Shown piece after piece: positions 54,499-63,985 of a stretch of 64,000 bases of DNA. The notes below the pieces were generated by a model, which saw only the letters and a program-made list of their open reading frames with translations, made no database searches and had not been told where the DNA came from. This stretch comes from an uncultured Desulfobulbaceae bacterium (GTDB lineage Bacteria > Desulfobacterota > Desulfobulbia > Desulfobulbales > Desulfobulbaceae): contig CAMYLK010000001.1 in assembly GCA_947259225.1 (NCBI GenBank), forward strand, positions 186,001 to 250,000, written 5' to 3'. The translations under genes were made by a program, and so were the position numbers. Positions within the stretch are counted from its first letter, which is position 1. The number at the start of each line of letters is the position of its first letter.

Positions 54499-54700
54499 GA
54501 TAGTGCCTTGCCTTCTATGATGACGTGTATAAAGATATGAATGCCTTTAAATTAAGGTCAGTATACCCTATTCAACTCGAGTTGGGATTTGTTTTTCCTG
54601 CACACGGGTGAAAGTAACGAGACTACTGATTATCACTATTTTGAATTACCTTATTGACTTTCAGGTTCAATGACTTATTTTACCCGTAACAGTGAAACCC

Positions 54701-54738
54701 GATGAAGCCTATGCATCAGGCTTCATCGTTTTTTTTTA
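54701..54738 (+). terminator. Strong hairpin terminator in the leader of the FKBP gene
   Basis: GATGAAGCC pairs perfectly with GGCTTCATC around a 9-nt loop, followed by G and nine Ts. It ends only about 17 bp before the FKBP start. A TTGACT box at 54655 could be the promoter. It may be an attenuator, or the end of a short RNA transcribed from about 54685. Confidence 0.75.
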
Positions 54739-54754
54739 TTCTAAGAGGAATATT

Positions 54755-55288
54755 ATGCAGATTGATGAAAGAAAGTACGTTGCTATTGATTACAAACTTA
54801 CTCTTGCTTCAGGAGAAGAGGTTGACAGCTCCCCGGAAGGGCAGCCGTTCGGTTTTATAACCGGAGCCGGGCAGGTTATCCCCGGCCTGGAGAAAGGACT
54901 CTGGGGCAAAGTGTCAGGGTTCGAGTCTACTCTTGTTATTGAATCGGAGGAAGGGTACGGACCGGTTAATGACAACCTGTTCCAGGAAGTTAAACGGGAA
55001 CAGTTTCCTGCAGGCACTGAAATTGAACCGGGTATGACCTTTCAGGCCCAGGGACCTCACGGCCCGATAATGATGACCGTTAAAGAGATGAAAGATGACG
55101 ATACTGTCGTTGTTGACCTGAACCATCCCCTTGCCGGAGAGCAGCTTCACTTCGCTGTAAAAGTAGTTGAAGTCAGGGAGCCGAATGCCCAGGAAGAGGA
55201 AATGCTCGCCCAGCAGGCTGCCGCTTGCGGCTGTGGCTGTGAGCCCGAGGAGCAGACTAATTGCGGATCAGGATGTAACTGCGGATAA
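54755..55288 (+). CDS. slyD: SlyD-like FKBP-type peptidyl-prolyl isomerase
   Basis: 177 aa. Cis-trans prolyl isomerase and chaperone with FKBP and inserted IF domain: YVAIDYKLTLASGEEVDSS, FGFITGAGQVIPGLEKGLWG, VIESEEGYGPVNDNLF and VDLNHPLAGEQLHFAVKV. The C-terminal tail is cysteine-rich (CGCGCEPEEQTNCGSGCNCG), as in nickel-binding SlyD, so it may also bind metal. ATG 54755 is favoured by AGAGGAAT upstream. Followed by a strong terminator. Confidence 0.92.
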   Translation: MQIDERKYVAIDYKLTLASGEEVDSSPEGQPFGFITGAGQVIPGLEKGLWGKVSGFESTLVIESEEGYGPVNDNLFQEVKREQFPAGTEIEPGMTFQAQGPHGPIMMTVKEMKDDDTVVVDLNHPLAGEQLHFAVKVVEVREPNAQEEEMLAQQAAACGCGCEPEEQTNCGSGCNCG

Positions 55289-55310
55289 AAAATACCTACA
55301 TATTTTGTAA

Positions 55311-55345
55311 AAGGACGGGTCACTGACGACCCGTCCTTTTTTTTT
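55311..55345. terminator. Bidirectional intrinsic terminator
   Basis: AAGGACGGGTC pairs with GACCCGTCCTT around ACTGAC, with T9 on the plus side and an A run on the other side. It serves the FKBP gene and probably the convergent 55374 gene. Confidence 0.9.
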
Positions 55346-55373
55346 GTTAAACACTCTGTTGTTGTTCTTCTTC

Positions 55374-56051
55374 TTACCTTGATGATCCTTTCAGGATATC
55401 CCTCAAAGTGTTGACTTGATTTTGCAGTTTACCTGCTTCATCAGGCGGGATCAGAAAACCCGGTACAGGTTGGGATATGAGAGTTTTTGAAACTTTCTGA
55501 GCTTCTGCAACATTCTTTTTTCGTGCATCGAGGGACCGTAGGATCATATTCAAGTTGCCCCAGCTATGTCCCTGATCAAGATGTTCCATGCTCTGCATAA
55601 TGATTGTGTTAAGTGTCAGAAACACGGGGTCTACTACGGCTTCTCCAGAATCTTCGCAACGAATTCTCGAACCGAAGCTCCGGCACATGAACGAGCGGAC
55701 CGGGTATATGGTGCAGAAGTTTTCCTGCAGGAAAATGCACGGTGACAGGTTCCATGCTGTTTCGTGATCTACATCAATGCCTGCGAAACATGCAGCCGCA
55801 AACTGGTTGGTCGTTGTTGACGGTGCTGGCGAATTTTCCGGCAGGTTGTCCAGGAGGGTGACCAGATCGGGCTTGCGAGTCATTATATATTCATAAATCA
55901 GCTCACCCTCCAGGGTAGTCATCGTCACGCTCTGGGTACAGCAGGTCGAGCATCCCTTTTCGCAGGCAAAGTCGAACTCTTGCGCCCATGTATCGAAATG
56001 GTCGTAGATTTTTAAAAGCGCTTTAAGCCGTTTTGAATTCTTATCAGCCAT
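55374..56051 (-). CDS. YkgJ-family cysteine-cluster protein
   Basis: 225 aa. The CxxxCCxxC-type cluster is visible at CEKGCSTCCTQSV (near residue 30), together with CIFLQENFCTIYPVRSFMCRSFG, the usual second half of the YkgJ pattern. Such proteins bind zinc or an iron-sulfur cluster and are of unknown function. The gene is convergent with FKBP and starts just after the end of the copper-oxidase gene on the same strand, 20 bp away. Confidence 0.87.
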   Translation of the reverse strand: MADKNSKRLKALLKIYDHFDTWAQEFDFACEKGCSTCCTQSVTMTTLEGELIYEYIMTRKPDLVTLLDNLPENSPAPSTTTNQFAAACFAGIDVDHETAWNLSPCIFLQENFCTIYPVRSFMCRSFGSRIRCEDSGEAVVDPVFLTLNTIIMQSMEHLDQGHSWGNLNMILRSLDARKKNVAEAQKVSKTLISQPVPGFLIPPDEAGKLQNQVNTLRDILKGSSR

Positions 56052-56071
56052 CGAACAAACTTGTTGAGTTA

Positions 56072-58513
56072 TTAAAAGCGTATCTGGAGACCGGCTCCCC
56101 AGGCATAATCAGAGTGCCAGAGGGCGCTTACGGAAAAGTTTTTATGGACCATGTACGTCAGGCCTGCTTTTCCTTCCCACAGGTCATGGGTATCATAGCG
56201 AACCTCGCCGACCAGGGAAAGGCGAGGAGTCAGTTCTAAAGATTTTTCCAGGCTGACTCGGGAGCCGCCATCCGTGTCGATCCAGGTTCGGGATTCAAAG
56301 TTGAGCGGCAAAAGGTAGTGGAAACCGAAAACACCGCGGGTTTCTTCAGTGGAGCTTTCCTCGCCATGCATATTCACACCGGCAAAGAGCGTAAAGAACC
56401 TGTTGAAATACCGGTCCCAGGAGAGTATCCCTTCCCATTCTGTTTGGTCAACATTCTCCCAGCCGACCTCCCAGAAAGCGGTTACAATATTGCGGGTATT
56501 GGAGAGGGTGAGCATACCTTCAGTCATGTTGCTGAGGATGTCCGCTTCTCCCCAGAAATACCACGGATCTTTGTAAACCTTTGGCCTGATGGCCTCTAAC
56601 TCAGGGGTTATGGGAAAATCTTCATAATGAACGACCCGGGTCATACCGGCCTTCATGTGATAGAGCAGGTGACAGTGAAAGAACCAGTCACCGACCTCGT
56701 TGGCATCAAATTCGATAACCGTGGTGGACATGGGGGCAACATCAACCGTATGCTTGAGCGGGGCAAAGTCTCCCTGACCATTAACAACCCGGAAGAAGTG
56801 ACCGTGCAGGTGTATGGGATGATGCATCATGGTCCTGTTGATCATGATAAACCTGGCGATCTCGCCTTCACGGATACGGATAGAGTCGCTTTCCGCCAAG
56901 GTTTTGTTGTTGAAAGACCAGATATACCTTTCCATGTCTCCATCCAGGGCCAGTCGTATTTCCCGCACCTTTCTGTCTCCACCAAAGGCAGTTGGTTGTG
57001 TTGCACGCAGTTTTGCATACGGTGGCAGGGGACGTTCAGGGTCCATGCCATCAACCGCGAGGTTTTCACGAGATGAAATATCGGTAGCCAGAAAACCGAA
57101 ATTCGTGCCGAATCTTCTGCCGGACCTGTCAGCTGAAACCTGGTCCGGCATTGAATGCACTTCAGTCTGCATTGACTCCATGGTATGTTTTTTCATGCTC
57201 TCCGGCATCTGCATGTGAGTTTCATGGGTTTCATTTTTCATGCCAGCGGAATGATCCATCTGATTCGTATGATCCATTTGGGATGTATCGGAATGTTCCA
57301 TTTTCATTTCATGTTCCGGCATGCTTCCATGGCCCATGTCCATCATGCCGGGCTTGTCGAACATTCCGATGTCAACCATATTGTCAGGCATACCCATGCT
57401 TCCCGCAGGGGTAAGGGCAAATGCCTGCTTGAGTCCTGCATGATGCATGGGCTGATACAGGTTAGGCTTTGGGACCTCCCGGGCCGGGTGGCGCATTCCC
57501 TCGCCAAGCCAGACAGAGGCATGGCCGGAACCGTCATGGGCCGTGGCCCTGAGCTCGCAGGAACCTGAAGGTGGAAGGGTTATCAGCATATCATATGTTT
57601 CTGCTACCCCTACAAGCAGCCTTTCTTCCTGCACAGGACTGACGTCAATGCCGTCGGCAGCAACAATGGTCATCGGACCGCCGCTGAATTCCACATGGAA
57701 ATAGGTGGTGGCTGATCCGTTAATTATCCGCAGACGAATTGTTTCATCGGGAACCGCCTGGAGTGTATCATCAACACTGCCGTTGGCAAGAAAACGGTCA
57801 TAGGCGACATCCGAGATGTCCATTGGCGGCATGCGCATAAACTCTCTCTGGAAGTAACTGCCAAGCATGCCAAGCTTTGCTGCCCCCAGGATGGATTGCC
57901 CGCTTCCCTTTTCCAGGGCATACCATTCACTTCCGCGTTTTAAAGTCCTGTTCACACTTTGAGGTTTTTCGTCTGTCCAGTCAGAAAAAAGGATGACATG
58001 GTCGCGGTGATGTTTCATCCCTCCATCTTGCGCCTCAATAACGATGGAGCCGTACACACCTCTCTGTTCCTGAAGCCCTGTATGGGAGTGATACCAGTAG
58101 GTTCCGGACTGGCGGATGGGAAATTCGTAGGTAAAGGTAGTGCCAGCCGCAATCGGAGGAAAACTTATGTAGGGCACACCGTCCATACCCGGCGGGACAA
58201 GGATACCGTGCCAGTGAATAGAGGAATCGACATCCATGGTGTTTCTGACATTGATTCGGGCAAGGTCACCTTCCCTGAACCGGAGAACAGGTCCGGGAAT
58301 ATCGCCGTTAATGGTCATAGCCTCGGTTGATTTACCGGTAATGTTAACATCCTGCTTGGCAATGGTGAGGGTATATTCGACAGTAGCCGCTCCCGCTGCC
58401 CTGATGAAAACAAGGGTGTATAACAGACAAGGGAACAGCGCGTTGACAGTAATTTTTCGAATGCAAGGCAACAGGGAGATATGATTGAAAAAGGTGTGAA
58501 AGTGGAGATACAT
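56072..58513 (-). CDS. Multicopper oxidase with C-terminal barrel-like extension
   Basis: 813 aa. Signal region to about residue 42, then three cupredoxin domains: SSIHWHGILVPPGMDGVP, TYWYHSHTGLQEQRG, HPIHLHGHFFRV and FFHCHLLYHMKAGM provide the type 1, 2 and 3 copper ligands. Residues about 395-460 are very rich in Met and His (GMMDMGHGSM, HEMKMEHSD), as in copper-resistance CopA oxidases. The C-terminal ~165 residues (from about 648) alternate aromatic and polar residues and end with a hydrophobic strand (GAGLQIRF), resembling the barrel of CopB. Expected role: oxidation and sequestration of periplasmic copper. Confidence 0.9.
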   Translation of the reverse strand: MYLHFHTFFNHISLLPCIRKITVNALFPCLLYTLVFIRAAGAATVEYTLTIAKQDVNITGKSTEAMTINGDIPGPVLRFREGDLARINVRNTMDVDSSIHWHGILVPPGMDGVPYISFPPIAAGTTFTYEFPIRQSGTYWYHSHTGLQEQRGVYGSIVIEAQDGGMKHHRDHVILFSDWTDEKPQSVNRTLKRGSEWYALEKGSGQSILGAAKLGMLGSYFQREFMRMPPMDISDVAYDRFLANGSVDDTLQAVPDETIRLRIINGSATTYFHVEFSGGPMTIVAADGIDVSPVQEERLLVGVAETYDMLITLPPSGSCELRATAHDGSGHASVWLGEGMRHPAREVPKPNLYQPMHHAGLKQAFALTPAGSMGMPDNMVDIGMFDKPGMMDMGHGSMPEHEMKMEHSDTSQMDHTNQMDHSAGMKNETHETHMQMPESMKKHTMESMQTEVHSMPDQVSADRSGRRFGTNFGFLATDISSRENLAVDGMDPERPLPPYAKLRATQPTAFGGDRKVREIRLALDGDMERYIWSFNNKTLAESDSIRIREGEIARFIMINRTMMHHPIHLHGHFFRVVNGQGDFAPLKHTVDVAPMSTTVIEFDANEVGDWFFHCHLLYHMKAGMTRVVHYEDFPITPELEAIRPKVYKDPWYFWGEADILSNMTEGMLTLSNTRNIVTAFWEVGWENVDQTEWEGILSWDRYFNRFFTLFAGVNMHGEESSTEETRGVFGFHYLLPLNFESRTWIDTDGGSRVSLEKSLELTPRLSLVGEVRYDTHDLWEGKAGLTYMVHKNFSVSALWHSDYAWGAGLQIRF

Positions 58514-58538
58514 AAATTTTCCCCAAAAGCTGAAGAAA

Positions 58539-58931
58539 TTATTTTGCCAGTTTAATTGTCAGAGCGGTGACAAAACCCCATACCCAGTTCAGGAAGAGTA
58601 CCAGGACAGGTGTAAGCATGCCGAGATCAAGACCGGCAATTCCTTTATGCGCTTTATAGGGAAAAACAACAAAAAGCTGGACCAGGGTTGGCAGCAGGCT
58701 AAGAACACTGCCCTTCATCAGCAGCCTGGAATCAAGTATCGGCAGGACAAAGGCCAGGCCCCAGATACCCCCCCAGACAATTCTGGGGTAGAGCCACATC
58801 GGTGACAGCTTAGGGGCTATGGAGACGCTCATTGCATGGGTTAACCCGAAATTGCCAAGGAGCCAGAGGGCTATACTGTTTGCAAGCGCCCCCAGACAAC
58901 CGGCTGCAAAGAATACCAGTAATTTTTTCAT
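58539..58931 (-). CDS. Small multi-helix membrane protein
   Basis: 130 aa with four hydrophobic segments (LLVFFAAGCLGALANSIAL, IVWGGIWGLAFVLPI, SLLPTLVQLFVVFP, LTPVLVLFLNWVWGFVTAL). No motif of a known transporter or enzyme. It lies 25 bp upstream of the multicopper oxidase gene on the same strand, so the two are probably co-transcribed and it may relate to metal handling; this is by context only. Confidence 0.75.
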   Translation of the reverse strand: MKKLLVFFAAGCLGALANSIALWLLGNFGLTHAMSVSIAPKLSPMWLYPRIVWGGIWGLAFVLPILDSRLLMKGSVLSLLPTLVQLFVVFPYKAHKGIAGLDLGMLTPVLVLFLNWVWGFVTALTIKLAK

Positions 58932-59081
58932 TATTTACCTCCGGTTACTTTTAATGGTGTTTTCAGCCGGTGGAAAAATATCTGGTTCTTATTGTTACAA
59001 GGTCCAGAAGTAGCATTTCATAATAAAACGTAAAAGACTGTGACTCCCAGAAACGTAATAAGTAACGGGAAGAGTTAAATA

Positions 59082-59297
59082 TCATTCCTTGTTTCGTTCA
59101 TCTATCTCTTTAGCTCTTTCTTCTTCTTTGTCGGCAACAGCCTGGGCCTTGTCAATTGGGGTTTTTATCATCCGTACAGCCTCCTTGCCGATTTCTTCGG
59201 TTTTGGTTTCGATTCGGCCTTTTTCATCATCGCCTGAACATGAATATAAAAGAACAGCTGACATCAAAATGATCACTATTGACTTTAAAATTTTCAT
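59082..59297 (-). CDS. Small lipoprotein with charged coiled tail
   Basis: 71 aa. The signal sequence ends in the lipobox LLYSC (residues 16-20), and the mature part is highly charged and helical (KAQAVADKEEERAKEIDE). Expected to be lipidated by Lgt and to sit on a membrane. RBS GGAGGAG is strong. An lgt gene ends on its other side at 59347. Confidence 0.78.
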   Translation of the reverse strand: MKILKSIVIILMSAVLLYSCSGDDEKGRIETKTEEIGKEAVRMIKTPIDKAQAVADKEEERAKEIDERNKE

Positions 59298-59346
59298 GCT
59301 TGCTCCTCCAGTTCCAATTTATTTATTACCATCTGTAAAATAACGC

Positions 59347-60144
59347 CTATTTTCGGATTCGTACAAACCAGAGCACAAATCCCATTATTATCATAACTAT
59401 GCTGAGGATCTGCCCCATGGTTAATCCAAGAAAAATCTGTCCGAGATGAGGGTCAGGCTCCCTGAAAAATTCACCAAGAACCCTGACAACCCCGTAGAGG
59501 ATCAGAAACAGGGCAAGCATTGAACCGTGGGGCCAGAACTTGGATGGTATCGTTTGCCACGGTTTGTGTTTGAGGCCCCAGAGGATACAGAACAGGAGAA
59601 GTCCCTCAAGAAGGGCTTCGTAAATTTGTGAAGGGTGTCGCGGCAATGGCCCGCCGTTTGGAAAAACCATGCCCCAGGGCACATCGGCAACTCTGCCGAA
59701 AAGTTCGCTATTGATGAAGTTGCCGATCCGCCCAAAACCCAACCCGATGGGGACTGTCACGACATACAGGTCTGCCGTTTTCCAGAAACTGAGATGATGA
59801 TAGCGGCAGAAGGAATACCCGGCAAGAATGACGCCGAGGCATCCGCCGTGAAATGACATGCCGCCCTGCCAGGTGGCAAGAATTTCAAGGGGATGCGCAA
59901 AATAGTAAGCTGGTTGATAAAAAAGAACATAACCAAGCCGCCCTCCCAGAATAACCCCCAGAATAATAAACAGGTTGAGGTTGTCAAATCGTTCAGCCAG
60001 TTCCTGCCAGTTAAATTTTTTGATCTGATAGCGGACCAGGAAGTAAGTTGCTGCGAAACCAATAACATACATGAGTCCGTACCAGCGAACTTTGAGTTGG
60101 CCGAAAGAGATAATAACCGGATCAATTTCTGGATAATTCAGCAT
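59347..60144 (-). CDS. lgt: Prolipoprotein diacylglyceryl transferase (paralogue 2)
   Basis: 265-aa inner-membrane enzyme of normal length. The N-terminus MLNYPEIDPVIISFGQLKVRWYGL and the signature GRIGNFINSELFGR are canonical, and HPSQIYEALLEG is the conserved H-x-S-x-x-Y/E segment. It is probably the housekeeping copy: it sits 12 bp downstream of mnmG on the same strand and next to a lipoprotein gene. Compare the longer lgt at 15719. Confidence 0.95.
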   Translation of the reverse strand: MLNYPEIDPVIISFGQLKVRWYGLMYVIGFAATYFLVRYQIKKFNWQELAERFDNLNLFIILGVILGGRLGYVLFYQPAYYFAHPLEILATWQGGMSFHGGCLGVILAGYSFCRYHHLSFWKTADLYVVTVPIGLGFGRIGNFINSELFGRVADVPWGMVFPNGGPLPRHPSQIYEALLEGLLLFCILWGLKHKPWQTIPSKFWPHGSMLALFLILYGVVRVLGEFFREPDPHLGQIFLGLTMGQILSIVMIIMGFVLWFVRIRK

Positions 60145-60156
60145 AGCAGTATTTTT

Positions 60157-62040
60157 TTAAATATATCCTTGTTTTTTCAGGTGTACTTGAAGAACAGAGA
60201 TGGCGGCCGGGGTCATCCCTGAAATTCGGGAAGCCTGTCCCAGGGAAAGCGGTTGCACCCTGTTTAATTTTTCAACTACCTCGTTTGACAGGCCGGGCAG
60301 GCCATCATATATCATGTCAGCCGGCAGGAGGGTCCGTTCTAGCTTTTTGAAGCGGGTTACCTGGTCTTCCTGGCGTTTTATATATCCCTCATATTTCACC
60401 TGAAGTTCTGCTTCCTCACTGTAGGAGAGGTTTTCAAGGTTGACTTCCATCGGTATGCCTGCCTGCTGAACTATTTTTTTAATGGAAGTAAGGGTAATTT
60501 CAGGTCTCCTGAGCAATCCTGCCAGTGACATGGGTTGTTTTAACCTGACACTGCCAAGTTGCGCAAGGGCATCATTTACCTGATCGGTGGGACGAATTCG
60601 TCCGGAGTGCAAATGGGCAACAGTATGTTCAATGGTTTCCTTCTTATGGAGAAAATGCTCCCATGTATCTTTGTCTACCAGACCGATTTTATGGCCTGTT
60701 TCCCGCAGTCTCAGATCAGCGTTGTCTTCACGAAGCAACAGCCTGTACTCCGCCCTGGAGGTAAAAAGCCTGTAGGGTTCCCTGGTGCCTTTTGTTATGA
60801 GGTCGTCAATGAGAACGCCTGTGTAGGCTTGAGACCGGTCCAGGACCAGAGGTTCCTCTCCCCTTACGTAAAGAACACCATTGATTGCCGCCATCAGTCC
60901 CTGGGCCGCGGCCTCTTCATAGCCTGAAGTCCCGTTGATCTGGCCGGCCAGAAAAAGACCTTTCACTTTTTTCGTTTCAAGGGAAGGTTTCAGTTCCAGC
61001 GGGTCGATATAATCATACTCTATGGCATAACCAGGTCGGATAATTGTTGCCTTTTCCAGCCCGGGAATAGAGTGGACCATATCGATCTGGGTTTGGAGAG
61101 GAAGGCTGGTCGGGATGCCGTTGGGGTAGATTTCCACGGTATCGAGTCCTTCCGGTTCCAGGAATATCTGGTGGCGCCCCTTATCTGGAAACCGCATCAC
61201 CTTGTCTTCAATGGAAGGACAGTAGCGGGCCCCTATGCCTTCAATGATCCCGGCATACATGGGTGACTGGTCAATTGAACTACGGATGACTTCGTGTGTT
61301 TTTTCATTGGTGTACGTTATGTAGCAGGGGCGCTGTTCCAGCGTTGGGATTCCACTACTGGAAAACGAGAACATATTGGGAGGATCGTCGCTGTGCTGAG
61401 GCTCGAGAGTACTGAAATCAATTGAGTTTCCGTCCAGGCGAGGCACGGTTCCTGTTTTCATCCTGCCGACTGTAAAACCTGTATGTTTGAACCACTCTGC
61501 CAGTCGGGTTGAGGGTGCATCACCCATTCTGCCGGCAGAAAAGTTTTTCATCCCGATATGGATAAGTCCGTTTAAAAAAGTACCGGTCGCGACAACAACT
61601 GCGCGGACAGAAATAATTTCGTCCAGCGATGTTCGAATGCCACTGACACCATCGTCATTTACTAGAATTTCGTCTACTACGGTCTGGCGAATTTCAAGAT
61701 TCGGCTGGTTTTCAAGGAGATTTTTCATCCGCAGCCGATACCGAAGCCGGTCTGCCTGGGCGCGGGAAGATCTGACGGCCGGGCCCTTGCTTGTGTTGAG
61801 TCTGCGGAACTGAATACCGGTAGCATCAATATTTTTAGCCATTTCACCGCCCAGTGCATCGATTTCCTTGACGAGATGTCCCTTGGCAAGGCCTCCGATT
61901 GCGGGATTGCACGACATGGCACCAATGGTGTCTGCATTGATGATACAGACCAGGGTCTTGTGACCCATTCGTGCGGCGGCAAGTGCAGCTTCACACCCTG
62001 CATGTCCGGCTCCGATTATGGCAATATCAAAGTCAGTCAT
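60157..62040 (-). CDS. mnmG: tRNA uridine-5-carboxymethylaminomethyl modification enzyme MnmG
   Basis: 627-aa FAD-dependent tRNA modification enzyme, partner of MnmE at wobble U34. FAD motif GAGHAGCE at residues 10-17, then [35 protein letters not shown] and [18 protein letters not shown]. Normal length and start [12 protein letters not shown]. Housekeeping gene that marks the right end as ordinary chromosome. Confidence 0.97.
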   Translation of the reverse strand: MTDFDIAIIGAGHAGCEAALAAARMGHKTLVCIINADTIGAMSCNPAIGGLAKGHLVKEIDALGGEMAKNIDATGIQFRRLNTSKGPAVRSSRAQADRLRYRLRMKNLLENQPNLEIRQTVVDEILVNDDGVSGIRTSLDEIISVRAVVVATGTFLNGLIHIGMKNFSAGRMGDAPSTRLAEWFKHTGFTVGRMKTGTVPRLDGNSIDFSTLEPQHSDDPPNMFSFSSSGIPTLEQRPCYITYTNEKTHEVIRSSIDQSPMYAGIIEGIGARYCPSIEDKVMRFPDKGRHQIFLEPEGLDTVEIYPNGIPTSLPLQTQIDMVHSIPGLEKATIIRPGYAIEYDYIDPLELKPSLETKKVKGLFLAGQINGTSGYEEAAAQGLMAAINGVLYVRGEEPLVLDRSQAYTGVLIDDLITKGTREPYRLFTSRAEYRLLLREDNADLRLRETGHKIGLVDKDTWEHFLHKKETIEHTVAHLHSGRIRPTDQVNDALAQLGSVRLKQPMSLAGLLRRPEITLTSIKKIVQQAGIPMEVNLENLSYSEEAELQVKYEGYIKRQEDQVTRFKKLERTLLPADMIYDGLPGLSNEVVEKLNRVQPLSLGQASRISGMTPAAISVLQVHLKKQGYI

Positions 62041-62527
62041 AGGTTAATCAATCGGTTTTGAATTGCACTGGTACCATCTGAAAAAAGTGGTTCTATAGCG
62101 TATCTCACCGCATTTCCATGGTTATTGTCCATATGTGTAAACTTTTCAGAAGTTCCGTAATTGTCGAGAATTATTATATGTGACTTGACCGGAAAACAGA
62201 TACGGTACTTTTAGTTTTTCAATGTAAAACAGGCGTATTATAGTCTATGGGCCCATATTTGCAATGGATACAGGGTGTGCTGGACCACTTGCTTCGAATG
62301 TTGAGCTGGAATACAATATACATTGACCTTTGAGAAAGGTTGCAGGTAAAAGAAATTTGCCGGTTTATGTCATGCTATATTATTCTCGTATGTTTTGAAA
62401 AATTAGAGTTTAGAGTGCGTGTTGTTCTTTCATTATCATCAATTCATTGTTAGTCGGGTTAGAAGTGCTGCCGACACAGGGTCCTGATTAAAAGTTCAAC
62501 TTTTCGGCCTTCTGGCCGGGTATATCT
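62041..62527. other. 487-bp gap between divergent mnmG and trkH, with leader hairpins
   Basis: Two adjacent hairpins lie just before trkH: AAAAGT-TCA-ACTTTT (62490-62504) and CGGCC-TTCT-GGCCG (62505-62518). The second ends in the GGG that would serve as RBS, so it could limit translation. Otherwise nothing recognised. Confidence 0.5.
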
Positions 62528-63985
62528 ATGAATTATGCTTCGATAGCACACCTCCTGGGCATTTTGCTCATCGTAACCGGCAGTTCCATGTCTCTGCCGC
62601 TGCTATGTTCCTGGTATTATCATGAGTCGGACCTGCTGCCCATTCTTTATTCCGGGCTCATCACCCTGAGTGTCGGGCTTCCTGTCAAGCTGTATTGTCG
62701 AAAACATTACGAACTTGGGATAAAGGATGGCATTGTCATAGCTGTTTTCGGGTGGTTTCTGGTCTCAGCCTTTTCCGCTTTGCCATTTATGATTCACGGG
62801 GCAATCCCGTCCTTCACCGATGCCTTTTTTGAAATGATGTCCGGCTATACAACCACCGGCGCAACAATCCTTACTGACATTGAAGCGCTTCCCCAAGGTC
62901 TACTGTTCTGGCGCAGCCAGACCCATTTAATGGGCGGTATGGGGTTTCTGACATTGACCATTATTTTTATTCCGCACGGGATGGGAGGCCTTCGTATATT
63001 CAGGGCGGAGTCCAGTCCAGGTCAGGTCATTACCCGTGAGAAATTCAAGGCCCGCAACCGGGACACCATGGTCAGGCTCTGGTGGATATACCTGGGGCTT
63101 AACTTTATACAGGTAATACTTCTTTATCTTGGCGGGATGCCGGTTTTTGATTCGTTATGCGTTGCTTTCGGAACAGTATCAACCTCAGGGTATGCAACAA
63201 AGAATGCAAGTATAGCCTATTATAACAGCGCCTACATTGATTGGGTCATCATTCTGTTCATGTTCCTGGGCGGGACAAGCTTTCTTTTGATGTATCAGAT
63301 TCGGCTCGGGAACTGGAAAGCCTTCTGGCTAAATTCTGAATTCAGGTGGTATGCAGGTCTTCTGCTCTTTTTTTGTGGTGTTGTTTCCTTGATCCTGTGG
63401 CAAGACAAAACGTACGGGAGCATGCTGGATTCTCTCAGGTACGGGACTTTTCAGGTCATGTCGATTCTGACCACCACGGGATTCACCACTGCCGATTATG
63501 AACAATGGCCTCAGGCAGCACAGATGTTTCTCTATCTGGTGTGCTTCATCGGTGCCTGTGCCGGGTCAACCACCAGTGGCATCAAGGTTGTTCATTACGT
63601 GATCATCTGCAAATATATGTATGCCACCATACGGAAGATTTTTTTCAGGCCCATGTCCATCGTCACTGTCCGGCTTAACCGGAAGCCGATTGATTCGTCA
63701 GCAATAGATCTTGCCATCTGCTACTTCATCGTCAACATTTTCATGGTACTGGCAGGGGCGTGTTTTATGGTTCTGTCAGACAATATGGATTATGTGACGG
63801 CAATGAGCAGCGTTATTGCCGCGCTGATGAATATCGGCCCTGGTTTCGGGGAAATAGGTCCTTCTGAGAATTATGCCTTTATTTCAGATACGGGAAAATG
63901 GTTTCTGGCCTGGAACATGATGGTGGGCAGGCTGGAGATGTTCTCTGCTCTGGTTATCCTCTATCCTTCATTTTGGAAAAAGTAG
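62528..63985 (+). CDS. trkH: TrkH-family potassium uptake protein
   Basis: 485-aa K+ (or Na+) transport subunit of the Trk/Ktr class, with four M1-P-M2-like repeats. Selectivity-filter loops are visible as SGYTTTGATIL, TVSTSGYAT, TTTGFTTADYEQWP and LMNIGPGFGEIGP. It needs a cytoplasmic TrkA-type regulator, not in the window but possibly beyond 64000. The ATG start has a modest GGG site that overlaps a leader hairpin. Confidence 0.94.
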   Translation: MNYASIAHLLGILLIVTGSSMSLPLLCSWYYHESDLLPILYSGLITLSVGLPVKLYCRKHYELGIKDGIVIAVFGWFLVSAFSALPFMIHGAIPSFTDAFFEMMSGYTTTGATILTDIEALPQGLLFWRSQTHLMGGMGFLTLTIIFIPHGMGGLRIFRAESSPGQVITREKFKARNRDTMVRLWWIYLGLNFIQVILLYLGGMPVFDSLCVAFGTVSTSGYATKNASIAYYNSAYIDWVIILFMFLGGTSFLLMYQIRLGNWKAFWLNSEFRWYAGLLLFFCGVVSLILWQDKTYGSMLDSLRYGTFQVMSILTTTGFTTADYEQWPQAAQMFLYLVCFIGACAGSTTSGIKVVHYVIICKYMYATIRKIFFRPMSIVTVRLNRKPIDSSAIDLAICYFIVNIFMVLAGACFMVLSDNMDYVTAMSSVIAALMNIGPGFGEIGPSENYAFISDTGKWFLAWNMMVGRLEMFSALVILYPSFWKK

